Shown here piece by piece: positions 55,012 to 63,663 of a stretch of DNA of 64,000 bases. The first letter of the stretch is position 1; the number at the start of each line of letters is the position of its first letter. The position numbers and the translations under genes are program-made. The stretch is from UBA12191 sp009937185 (lineage in GTDB: Bacteria; Planctomycetota; UBA8108; UBA1146). The stretch spans positions 91,896-155,895 of the forward strand of contig CALJGL010000007.1 of assembly GCA_938075155.1 (NCBI GenBank). The letters are read 5' to 3'. Under the pieces are notes generated by a model. That model worked only from the letters and a program-made list of their open reading frames with translations. It had not been told where the DNA came from and searched no databases.

Positions 55012-57648
55012 ATGCGTATGGCAGCCATTTTTGGCATCGTGCTTGTTTTACTGGCGACTTCTTCATTTTGTTGGGCCCATGACCCCTTCGATGATATTCC
55101 CCCTCCCTTCTTGGTTGTCGAAAAAATAGATCGCGAAGATCCCTTTCGACAACTCGATGATGTTCTGCCAACTCCCAATGAAGCACGCTTAGCATCTGGA
55201 GCACCTGGTCCAGGATATTGGCAACAGCAAGTGGATATGGATATCGAAGTCACTTTAGATGCAGAAGCCCATCGCCTCATCGGTGTCGAGCGAGTGACCT
55301 ACCACAACAAGTCACCCCACACGCTGACCTACTTGTGGATGCAACTGGATCAAAACCGCTTCCGAAAAGAATCGATAGGTTCAACGTCACGAGCGGATGG
55401 TCTTGATGAAGAAGAGAGCATTCGCTGGCTCAGGCGCCTCGCGTTTGAACAAGAGTTTTCTGGCGGATTTGATATCACTTCGTTGACTCATAAGAATAAC
55501 GAGCCTCTCAATTACACCATCAATGACACGATGTTGCGCATCGATCTTCCGGAACCATTGCTTCCGGGCGGCGTCTTTGAGTATTCCTTGGGCTGGAACC
55601 ACAACATCGTCAATGCCGACATCCTCAGAGCTCGAGGTGGATACGAATGGTTTGAGGAAGCGGAAAACGCCATCTACGAGATGGCACAGTGGTTCCCACG
55701 GATGTGTGCGTACACCGACTACACCGGCTGGCAAAACAAACAGTTCATAGGAAGCGGTGAATTCACTCTCGAATTTGGTAACTACACCGTCGCCATCACT
55801 GTTCCGGATACCTTCGTGGTCAGTGCTACGGGAGAACTCGCTAATCCAGGAGAAGTTCTCACGGATAATCAGCGGGAACGACTCGAACAAGCCGCGAATG
55901 CTGAAAAGCCAATGTTTGTGATCACTCCGGAAGAAGCGATCGCCAATGAAAAATTAACCGCTACAGAAACGCGCACTTGGGTCTTCAAAGCAGAAATGGT
56001 TCGAGACTTTGCCTGGGCGGCTTCCCCGAAGTTTATCTGGGATGCACTCGGTGTGGATGTTCCCGGCGGTGGGAAAACGATGGCGATGTCTTTCTACCCC
56101 AATGAGGGAGAACCTCTTTGGAGTCGTTACTCGACTCATGCCGTCGCTCATACTGTTGAAGTCTTTTCAGAGATGACGATTCCATACCCATACCCGGTCG
56201 CCATCAGTGTCAACGGCCCCGTCGGCGGCATGGAATATCCCATGATCTGTTTCAATGGACCACGCCCGGAAGAGGATGGCACCTATTCTGAGCGTACCAA
56301 GTATGGATTGATTGGCGTGATCATTCACGAAGTCGGCCACAACTGGTTCCCAATGATCATCAACTCTGATGAACGTCAATGGACATGGATGGATGAAGGC
56401 CTCAACACTTTTGTTCAATTCGTCACACAATTGACTTGGGAAGAGGACTATCCTTCCCGGCGGGGCGAAGCACGGAACATTACCGGCTTCCTTACGAGTC
56501 CTGATCAGATGCCGATCATGACCAATAGTGAACAGCTGATTCAATTCGGGAATAACGCATACGCCAAACCAGCCACAGCCCTCAATATTCTTCGTGAAAG
56601 CGTCATGGGTCGTGAACTCTTCGACTTTGCTTTTAAAGAGTACTGCCAACGCTGGGCCTTCCGTCGCCCCGAACCTGCTGATCTGTTTAGGACATTGGAA
56701 GATGCCAGTGGTGTTGATCTCGATTGGTTCTGGAGAGGCTGGTTCTTTACCACTGACCATGCCGACCTCGCCATCGATAGCGTGACTCGCTATCACCTCG
56801 ATACAGGAAACCCAATGATCGAGAACTCATTGAAAAAAGATGAGCGTGATCAGGACCCTGAATGGATCAGTCGTGTCCGCAATGAGGGTATGGGCTTTCG
56901 TACCGACCGTTTTCCTGAGTTGCTCGATTTCTATAACAGTTTTGACGAACTCGATGTCACCGACCACGATCGTAGAGGATACGAAAGCTTTCTCTCTCGC
57001 CTAGAAGCAGGGGACGCTGACCTGATCGATCGGGACTGGAACTTTACAGTCGTACGTATGCGAAACTACGGAGGACTGGTCATGCCGGTCCCTCTGCAGA
57101 TTACTTATGCCAATGGAGAAACAGAGCAACACCGTCTTCCCGCCGAGTTGTGGCGAGAAAACCCGAGAGTGATCTCAAGACTTCTCGTAACACGCGAACC
57201 GGTTGTCAGAGTCGAGATCGATCCTTGGCTAGAGATCGCTGATGCCGATAGAGCCAACAACATCTTCCCTCAGGAAATCGATCAAAAACGATTTCGTATT
57301 CGCCCAGACGGAGATCGTTCTAATCCGATGCAGAGAGCTCTGGAAAATCGTGGAAGAAGAGACGCTGAAATCGCCGCAGGTAACTTGGCGGAGAAAATTG
57401 CAAAGCGTTTTGCCGAATACGACAGTGGCACTCCGGTACCAGCGGCTTCAAATATTCTTCGCGAGTTGAGCCAAGATGCCTTTAGCGACCCTTATGGGAA
57501 CGTTTTTTCGGTTTTCGATGCGATAGATTCTGAGAGCATCGCCCAGATTCTTTGCCTAGGTTTCGATGGAGAACCTGGGACCGAAGACGACATTTCATGG
57601 ATTGTATTCAAAGACGGGTCGATTCATGAGCGGAGTCCAGAGGAGTAA
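55012..57648 (+). CDS. Secreted M1 family zinc metallopeptidase
   Basis: 878-aa exported peptidase related to the M1 aminopeptidases. Signal peptide about 1-22. The zinc site HEVGH (His439, His443) and Glu462 in WMDEGLNTF fit HExxHx18E. The substrate motif GGMEYP (about 406-411) precedes it. The upstream half is the usual M1 beta-saddle domain and the end carries a helical region. The final 60 residues include an unusual LGFDGEPGTEDDISWIVFKDG segment. Start could be 55012 or the nearby ATG at 55018; a GAGGT SD is upstream. Followed after 59 bases by a strong terminator hairpin. Confidence 0.93.
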   Translation: MRMAAIFGIVLVLLATSSFCWAHDPFDDIPPPFLVVEKIDREDPFRQLDDVLPTPNEARLASGAPGPGYWQQQVDMDIEVTLDAEAHRLIGVERVTYHNKSPHTLTYLWMQLDQNRFRKESIGSTSRADGLDEEESIRWLRRLAFEQEFSGGFDITSLTHKNNEPLNYTINDTMLRIDLPEPLLPGGVFEYSLGWNHNIVNADILRARGGYEWFEEAENAIYEMAQWFPRMCAYTDYTGWQNKQFIGSGEFTLEFGNYTVAITVPDTFVVSATGELANPGEVLTDNQRERLEQAANAEKPMFVITPEEAIANEKLTATETRTWVFKAEMVRDFAWAASPKFIWDALGVDVPGGGKTMAMSFYPNEGEPLWSRYSTHAVAHTVEVFSEMTIPYPYPVAISVNGPVGGMEYPMICFNGPRPEEDGTYSERTKYGLIGVIIHEVGHNWFPMIINSDERQWTWMDEGLNTFVQFVTQLTWEEDYPSRRGEARNITGFLTSPDQMPIMTNSEQLIQFGNNAYAKPATALNILRESVMGRELFDFAFKEYCQRWAFRRPEPADLFRTLEDASGVDLDWFWRGWFFTTDHADLAIDSVTRYHLDTGNPMIENSLKKDERDQDPEWISRVRNEGMGFRTDRFPELLDFYNSFDELDVTDHDRRGYESFLSRLEAGDADLIDRDWNFTVVRMRNYGGLVMPVPLQITYANGETEQHRLPAELWRENPRVISRLLVTREPVVRVEIDPWLEIADADRANNIFPQEIDQKRFRIRPDGDRSNPMQRALENRGRRDAEIAAGNLAEKIAKRFAEYDSGTPVPAASNILRELSQDAFSDPYGNVFSVFDAIDSESIAQILCLGFDGEPGTEDDISWIVFKDGSIHERSPEE

Positions 57649-57706
57649 TTCTCACTGCGGGATTTCATGAGATGTATCCCACAGAGAACTTCCGAGTGTA
57701 AGATTG

Positions 57707-57740
57707 AAGGAGGCCACAGCCGAGAAGTTGTGGCCTCCTT
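57707..57740 (+). terminator. Intrinsic terminator after the M1 peptidase
   Basis: A perfect 12-bp stem (AAGGAGGCCACA paired to TGTGGCCTCCTT) with a 10-base loop, followed by a short T-rich run. It separates the peptidase from the downstream SDR gene. Confidence 0.85.
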
Positions 57741-57783
57741 TAATATCAGTTCCACATCCGTAATTTGAGTGAGGATCTCTGTT

Positions 57784-59409
57784 TTGTCTGCCCATGATGA
57801 AAATCCCCCTCCCTCATCAGAATCTCGCCTCGAAGAGATTTTGATTTGGTTGGAGGAACTGGCCGCAGATCACTCGACACTCGCCGGCATGGATGAGGAA
57901 ACACGGAATCGTCTCCGTGCTGCAGCGGGCAAGATTTCATTCCCCGACCGTTCCGATCGTCGAAGTCTCGCACGAAAGAGACGTCTCGATAAACGACGCG
58001 CCGCCCGTCAACGTGACGATGCGGCTCTCAACGCGACCAGTAATCGATCCTTGAAAAGAGCGATGCGATTTCCAGTCGCCCCTCTCGCCATCTCTATGGA
58101 TGAAGACTCTCGCAAACTTCTTGAGATTCAGGCGGCAGAGGTCGAAGCAAATGAAACCGATAACACCCTTCTTCTCGAACCGAGAAACTGCTACATCTGC
58201 AAAACCGACTATCGAAAAGTTCACCACCATTACGATTCGATGTGTCCGGACTGCTCAGAACTCAATTGGCTCAAGCGTCATCAAACTGCCGATCTCAGTG
58301 ATCGATACGCTGTAGTCACGGGTTCGCGTGTGAAGATCGGTTATGAAATCGTCCTGATGCTACTTCGTTCCGGCTGCACCGTCGTTGCGACGACTCGGTT
58401 TCCTTGCGATTCCGCTCGCAGATTTGCCGCTGAAGACGATTTCCAACAGTGGAGCGACAAACTACTGATTCATGGCCTCGATTTGAGGCATACACCCAGC
58501 ATTGAGGCGTTTGCAAATTATCTGGAAGACACACTTCCTCAACTTGATTTCCTCATCCACAACGCCTGCCAAACGGTACGTCGTCCACCCGCGTACTACT
58601 CTCATCTCATCGGTGGAGAAGACGCTGCTGACTTGCCAGAGCATGTACGCCCACTGTTAAGAAACCATCAGCAGTTGGTTGAAGTGCTCAAATCTAGCGG
58701 AGAAAAACATGCCGAAGCAGGCTTAGAGTGCAGAGATTCCACCGGGGCGACCCCTGCCGAAACGTCTCTCATCCAAAAATCTGAAGAGCCAGGCATTCTC
58801 CAAGAAGGAGTGACACATGCGGCTCAGCTGAGTCAGATGGATCTCCTCGGTGAAAGTCATGAAGCCCATCTGTTTCCTCCGGGGATTCATGATGGGGATG
58901 GACAACAGCTCGATCTCCGGGAAAAGAACTCCTGGCGTATGGAACTTGCCGACGTTCCAACGATCGAATTGATCGAGGTTCAGCTGGTCAACTCTATTGC
59001 TCCTTTTGTCCTCACCTCACGACTCAAGCCTTTGATGTTGCAGAACAAGAACAATGATCGCCACGTGGTCAACGTTTCAGCGATGGAAGGACAGTTCTAC
59101 CGGACTTTCAAGACCACTCGCCATCCCCATACCAACATGGCGAAGGCCGCCCTCAATATGATGACCCGGACCTCGGCCCCCGAATTCGTGAAGGACGGCA
59201 TCCACATGAACAGTGTGGATACGGGCTGGGTCACCGATGAAGACCCCTTCGAAAGAACGGTCGTAAAAGAAGAAGAGCAGCGCTTCGCACCGCCACTCGA
59301 TTCGATCGACGGTGCTGCCAGAGTGTTAGACCCCATCCTTTCAGGATTCAACACCGGTGTGCACTGTTGGGGACAATTCCTCAAGGATTATGTCCCCACA
59401 CGCTGGTGA
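57784..59409 (+). CDS. SDR-family oxidoreductase with N-terminal zinc-knuckle region
   Basis: 541-aa protein. An N-terminal helical region (about 1-130) leads to a CYICKTDYRKVHHHYDSMCPDC zinc-knuckle-like motif (about 136-157), followed by a Rossmann SDR domain. The nucleotide loop reads TGSRVKIG, followed by NAxQ-type NACQTVRRP and the Ser motif NVSAMEGQF. The usual YxxxK reads TNMAK, so the catalytic Tyr is replaced by Thr. The C-terminus is PEFVKDGIHMNSVDTGWVTDE, HCWGQFLKDY. A GTG at 57769 is possible, but TTG 57784 has AGGA about eight bases upstream. Substrate unknown; catalytic activity may be atypical. Confidence 0.83.
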   Translation: MSAHDENPPPSSESRLEEILIWLEELAADHSTLAGMDEETRNRLRAAAGKISFPDRSDRRSLARKRRLDKRRAARQRDDAALNATSNRSLKRAMRFPVAPLAISMDEDSRKLLEIQAAEVEANETDNTLLLEPRNCYICKTDYRKVHHHYDSMCPDCSELNWLKRHQTADLSDRYAVVTGSRVKIGYEIVLMLLRSGCTVVATTRFPCDSARRFAAEDDFQQWSDKLLIHGLDLRHTPSIEAFANYLEDTLPQLDFLIHNACQTVRRPPAYYSHLIGGEDAADLPEHVRPLLRNHQQLVEVLKSSGEKHAEAGLECRDSTGATPAETSLIQKSEEPGILQEGVTHAAQLSQMDLLGESHEAHLFPPGIHDGDGQQLDLREKNSWRMELADVPTIELIEVQLVNSIAPFVLTSRLKPLMLQNKNNDRHVVNVSAMEGQFYRTFKTTRHPHTNMAKAALNMMTRTSAPEFVKDGIHMNSVDTGWVTDEDPFERTVVKEEEQRFAPPLDSIDGAARVLDPILSGFNTGVHCWGQFLKDYVPTRW

Positions 59410-59625
59410 GCGGCGGTCCTCCCGTTCACGCCGGCTTTAATCCGCTATCGGTCACCGGACGACCCCCTCACCATCGACGACACGAAAACTTCACCTCTAT
59501 CAGTCTACTGGGTACTCTATTGCCTCTTTGACACTTCAAATCGTTGGCACTCCCCTTGCTACATCCCATTGCGATCCGATCACCGGGTCTCAGTCTTTCC
59601 TACACTTTGCCAAGGGGGTTTCATC

Positions 59626-61236
59626 ATGCGTCCAGGACGTCACATTTTTTCATATCTGATCACCTGTCTATTTTTAGCCCTGATGGGACTCATGATCGTC
59701 CACGGGGCCGGCCTCGCAGCCATCCCGCCCTTGATCATCGCGGACTCCTCTCAAGACCATCTCCTTCTTCTGAACGATATCAACGGCGACGGGGCATACC
59801 TCGAAGGTTCTGAGATCACAGTCATCTACAACGATAGCTCCGACATACCTCTCTCAGTTCCTGCGGCAATGTTACAAAGAGACGATGATCTGTTACTTCT
59901 CGATGGTGGAAGTCTCGACACTCTTCTGTCTCTTCGTGACACGAATAACGACGGATTCCTCTCGGGAATCGACGAGATCACGGCTCTTTACGACGGTGGA
60001 AATTCTGTTCCTGATTGGGTCTACCCCACTTCGTTGTGCCGTGGCCCGGCGGCAGAACCTACCACTGAAGGAGAAACTCTCTACGTCGCAGATCGCAGCA
60101 CCACTCGCAGACGAGTCCTCCGGTTACACGACACCGATGGCGATGGTCTCTTCCACACACCCGGAGAATGTCAAGTGTGGTGGAGTACCAACACCACTCC
60201 AGGAACAGATCCCCTGATGTTACCCACAGCCATCACTCCGTTCGGGAAAGAGAGCGTGCTGGTCGCCGACGGCTCTCAAGGAAATGTCTACCGTTGCCAG
60301 GACATCGATGGCAATGGCATCATCGATGATGCGTCAGAGTTCTCTCTGTGGTTTTCCCAACCTTCCGACCACGGCATCACCACTGTGGACCACTTGATTA
60401 CAGGTGCTCATGGAGAGATCTATCTCGCTGATGAGTCGGCTCAGCTTATTCTCTGCCTCCATGACCACAACCAAGATGGAGATTCCGATGACGCAGGCGA
60501 AGTCATCCCTTTCTCCACAACCTTGGCAGCTCGTGCCCTGCTCGCTCACCCCGCCGGAGGTGTATTTCTCGCGGATGCCACTCAAGACACTCTATTTCAT
60601 TTGATAGATTTAGATGGAGATCAGATCGCATCTCAACCCGCTGAGATGATCACTCTCATGCCCACTCCGACTTCCCAGCTCTCGACACCCACCGCTCTTT
60701 CTTTCCCCCCAGGTTGGGGTTCTCTACATTTTGAAAGTATCCAACCCGCATGGGTCAACAGGGACGGAGGAACGATTCTGGAAATACAAGGAGACGGCTG
60801 GATTCAAGGTGAGAACGTTTTTCTAGAATTGGCGGGGCTGGTTATCAGCACTCGCAGTTCATTCCCGCAAAGACTTCTCGTAGAACTCCCCGCACTCCCT
60901 GAGGGGGTCCATGACCTGATCCTTCATACCGACGATCGACATGGATACTTCCCCTCTGTGATTCCAGTAGTTCCTTTTTTTCTACGTGGCGATGTCACAG
61001 GAGACGGAGTCATCAATCTGGCAGATCCTCTAAGATTATTGGAATGGATCTATATCCCAGGAACCGAACCCTTGCCCTGCCTCGATGCCGCCGACAGCAA
61101 TGACGATGAACTTTTACAGATGATCGATGCGATCTGGATTCTGGAATACTTGTTTGGAGAAGGGCCTCCACCGTTGAGCCCTTTTCCTGTTCCTGGTCCG
61201 GACCCCATCGCCGAGGGTCACGGTTGTATGAACTGA
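59626..61236 (+). CDS. Secreted calcium-loop repeat protein with dockerin-like C-terminus
   Basis: 536-aa exported protein. After a signal peptide (about 1-30), six repeats of roughly 50 residues each carry a D-x-[ND]-x-DG-type loop (DINGDGAYLEG, DTNNDGFLSG, DTDGDGLFHTP, DIDGNGIIDD, DHNQDGDSDD, DLDGDQIAS) joined to VADG/ADRS-type strands, suggesting a beta-propeller with a calcium loop per blade. A beta-sandwich IPT-like domain (about 375-440) follows. The end carries RGDVTGDGVINLADPLRLLEW, CLDAADSNDDELL and a Pro-rich PFPVPGPDP tail, matching the other dockerin-like proteins. Start fixed by AAGGGGG eight bases upstream. Confidence 0.85.
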   Translation: MRPGRHIFSYLITCLFLALMGLMIVHGAGLAAIPPLIIADSSQDHLLLLNDINGDGAYLEGSEITVIYNDSSDIPLSVPAAMLQRDDDLLLLDGGSLDTLLSLRDTNNDGFLSGIDEITALYDGGNSVPDWVYPTSLCRGPAAEPTTEGETLYVADRSTTRRRVLRLHDTDGDGLFHTPGECQVWWSTNTTPGTDPLMLPTAITPFGKESVLVADGSQGNVYRCQDIDGNGIIDDASEFSLWFSQPSDHGITTVDHLITGAHGEIYLADESAQLILCLHDHNQDGDSDDAGEVIPFSTTLAARALLAHPAGGVFLADATQDTLFHLIDLDGDQIASQPAEMITLMPTPTSQLSTPTALSFPPGWGSLHFESIQPAWVNRDGGTILEIQGDGWIQGENVFLELAGLVISTRSSFPQRLLVELPALPEGVHDLILHTDDRHGYFPSVIPVVPFFLRGDVTGDGVINLADPLRLLEWIYIPGTEPLPCLDAADSNDDELLQMIDAIWILEYLFGEGPPPLSPFPVPGPDPIAEGHGCMN

Positions 61237-61278
61237 AAGTCTATCTATGTATAGTTCATACTTCACACCGAATACCCT

Positions 61279-61473
61279 TTGAATAGAGGTTCAATCCTCT
61301 TTTCTACAACATTGATATAGGGCTTTTTTGGAATCCATCGTTTTTACACCGGCAATTTTTTGTCAGCGATACTGATGTTCCTGACCCTAGGTGGCCTCGG
61401 AATTTGGGTCCTGATCGACACCCTCATGATTTTGACCGGCGGCTATAAAGATGGAGAAGGCCTGACCGTCTGA
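61279..61473 (+). pseudogene. Remnant of a TM2-domain membrane protein
   Basis: In one frame the translation reads NRGSILFSTTLI, then TAG at 61318-61320, then GFFGIHRFYTGN, a second helix FLSAILMFLTLGGLGIW, and VLIDTLMILTGGYKDGEGLTV, stop at 61471. HRFY-x-G, LTLGGLGIW-x-LID and the KD-rich ending are classic TM2-domain marks. The first TAG disrupts the first helix and no normal start with SD is present (TTG 61279 only), so I call it a decayed gene. The TAG falls at a position that is often Trp, which fits a single TGG to TAG change. Confidence 0.6.
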
Positions 61474-61839
61474 ACCGGACTCCAGCCAATTGTGCAGATC
61501 CAGAAGTGTAGGAATCATGGAAGCACGATGGAGAGATCGTGATTTCGCCCACTTCTTCAAAAATATTCCGCATCTCGCACCATTCCCGATAATTCGACGG
61601 AATGGGGTGCCTGCTGGCTTATGAGGCCCTGTCAGGGCTCCCAGAATCAAATTTCACGAGTCAACGAAGAGCTCTAAATCGACTTATATCCCCGGTAACC
61701 GGGACAAATCAGCCCAAAATGGCTACAGTCTACGTTGGTATTCCTTACTGAAAGTCGAAATCGACTTCTGGTCTGCCACGTCGCTTCATTTGGAACCGAT
61801 GAAAACAACACTTGAGGCCCCAATTTTTGAGAGACTCCG
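61474..61839. other. Gap without a recognisable gene
   Basis: 366 bases between the TM2 remnant and the helicase gene. I see no protein I can name on either strand, no rRNA or tRNA, and no strong terminator. It includes the region directly upstream of the helicase start, so a promoter is expected, but I could not pick one with confidence. Confidence 0.6.
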
Positions 61840-63615
61840 ATGGATACGATCGACCCATTTGTCAATGTGCCTGCTCCCTTGCGTGCGGCTATCGTCGCTC
61901 GAGGATTCGAAAAACTGACTCCCGTGCAAGAAGCCGTTCTTTCTTCCGAAGGATCTGATAGAAATCTTCGGATTTCTTCCCAGACCGGTTCTGGAAAGAC
62001 TTTGGCACTCGGCCTTCGACTGGCCAGTGATCTGATTCCTAGTGCTGAGGCACCCTCGGATGCTTACTCACATACGGGCCCACGGGCCCTCTTAATCACT
62101 CCGACTCGTGAACTTGCCGTTCAGGTAGCGGGTGAATTGCGTTGGCTCCTGGCTCAAATCAAAGGTGTATCCGTAGAAGTGGTCACTGGCGGATCTGACA
62201 TCAGTCGCGAACGCCGAGCCTTGAAAAAGTCCCCGGCGGTTCTGGTAGGAACACCCGGACGATTACTCGACCACATCCGCTCTGGCAAACTCGATTGCTC
62301 TTCGATGCGACAGGTCGTTCTTGACGAAGCAGACCAGATGCTCGACATGGGTTTCCGTGAAGAGCTCGAAGCGATTCTGGACAACCTCCCCGAAGATCGC
62401 TACAGCCATCTCGTTTCTGCCACCTTCCCCTCAGCCGTCAAAAGGCTGGCGGATGGTTTCCAGAAAAATCCTCTGATCGTCGAGGGTACACGACTGGGTG
62501 AAGCGAATGCCGATATCCAGCATGTGGCCCACCTGATTCGCCCGCGAGAACTCGAGAAAGCCCTTGTCAACGTCCTGCTCCATTCCGAAGGAGAGCGGGC
62601 CTTGATCTTTGTTCGACGCAGAGTCGACGCCACGGAATTGACAGAACGTCTCTCCGCCAAAGGTCTCTCCGCTGCCCCATTCAGTGGAGAACTGAATCAG
62701 ATGCAACGGACTCGCACACTCAATGCCTTCAAAAATGGTGAACAGAAGATTCTCATCGCCACCGATGTGGCCGCGCGCGGCATCGATGTCCCAGGAATCA
62801 GCATGGTGATCCACGCCGACGTTCCGACCGATGTTGAAAATTACACACATCGAAGCGGAAGAACCGGCCGTGCAGGTCAAAAGGGACGTAGCATCTTGAT
62901 GGTCCCTCTGCATTTGCAGAGCCGAGTCAGGCGTGTACTTTCCTCCGCACGAGTCGAAGCACAATGGCAACCCGTACCAAGTCCCTCTCAAATCGAAAAG
63001 CGGCACACCAAAATGTTCCGCAGGGACCTGCACGAAGTTCTTTCCGACCCTGCCAAAATCTCTGAAAAGCAGAACTCCTATGCGAAGTTTTTGCTGGAGC
63101 AGCCAGAAGAGCGCACGCCAGAACAGATCATTGCCGCTCTTTTACAGATGGCGGAACCGGCACCCGCACTGCAGGGATATTCTCTGGAAAAAATCACGGA
63201 GACCTCTGCCTCGCAAAGATCTCCTCGATCCCGCGATGCCCATGGACAACAGGGACTTCGAAAGCGTGACCTTTCAGGATCCTTCGATGTCTTCGAAATT
63301 AACTGGGGCACACAAAACGGTGCTAACCCAAGTCGCATCTTGTCGCACATTTGTCGACGTGGAAACGTCAACAGAGCTGCCGTTGGAAGCATCAGTCTTG
63401 GCCCCGTGTTCAGTACCTTTGAAGTATCAGATACCGTCTCTGAGAGTTTCGAAAAGTCTTCTCGCCGTCCCGATGAACGAGATCCCGATCTCAACATTCG
63501 TCGTAGCAAGAATTCTTCTGTACCGAAGAAACCCAGGCGACCCAAGTCGCATCGGGGTAAAGGTAAAAACTCTTACGGAGGTCGTCCAAAGGCACGGGCA
63601 GGCAGTCGCGGCTAA
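61840..63615 (+). CDS. DEAD-box RNA helicase with DbpA-like RNA-binding domain
   Basis: 591-aa ATP-dependent RNA helicase. Q motif GFEKLTPVQEAVLSS; motif I SQTGSGKT; Ia PTRELAVQ; II DEAD (VLDEADQMLDMG); III SAT; and helicase C motifs ATDVAARGIDVP and HRSGRTGRAGQKG are all present. Residues about 475-550 resemble the DbpA RNA-binding domain (FEINWGTQNGANPSRILSHICRRGNVNRAAVGSISLG), and the end is a basic tail (PKKPRRPKSHRGKGKN). It may act in ribosome assembly or cold-adapted RNA remodelling; the specific RNA target is not evident. Confidence 0.93.
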   Translation: MDTIDPFVNVPAPLRAAIVARGFEKLTPVQEAVLSSEGSDRNLRISSQTGSGKTLALGLRLASDLIPSAEAPSDAYSHTGPRALLITPTRELAVQVAGELRWLLAQIKGVSVEVVTGGSDISRERRALKKSPAVLVGTPGRLLDHIRSGKLDCSSMRQVVLDEADQMLDMGFREELEAILDNLPEDRYSHLVSATFPSAVKRLADGFQKNPLIVEGTRLGEANADIQHVAHLIRPRELEKALVNVLLHSEGERALIFVRRRVDATELTERLSAKGLSAAPFSGELNQMQRTRTLNAFKNGEQKILIATDVAARGIDVPGISMVIHADVPTDVENYTHRSGRTGRAGQKGRSILMVPLHLQSRVRRVLSSARVEAQWQPVPSPSQIEKRHTKMFRRDLHEVLSDPAKISEKQNSYAKFLLEQPEERTPEQIIAALLQMAEPAPALQGYSLEKITETSASQRSPRSRDAHGQQGLRKRDLSGSFDVFEINWGTQNGANPSRILSHICRRGNVNRAAVGSISLGPVFSTFEVSDTVSESFEKSSRRPDERDPDLNIRRSKNSSVPKKPRRPKSHRGKGKNSYGGRPKARAGSRG

Positions 63616-63663
63616 AACAGCCTTATATCTCGTACAAGCATCTGTATTCCTAATAGAAGGTCT

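Noticed and set aside
61285..61305. GAGGTTCAATCCTC sequence looking like a tRNA T-arm
   Set aside because: The surrounding bases do not fold into an acceptor, D or anticodon arm and there is no CCA end. It pairs better as a short 5-bp hairpin followed by TTTCT, at best a weak terminator.
61387..61650. 87-codon minus-strand ORF in the gap before the helicase
   Set aside because: It is partly antisense to the TM2 remnant and shows no domain I recognise.
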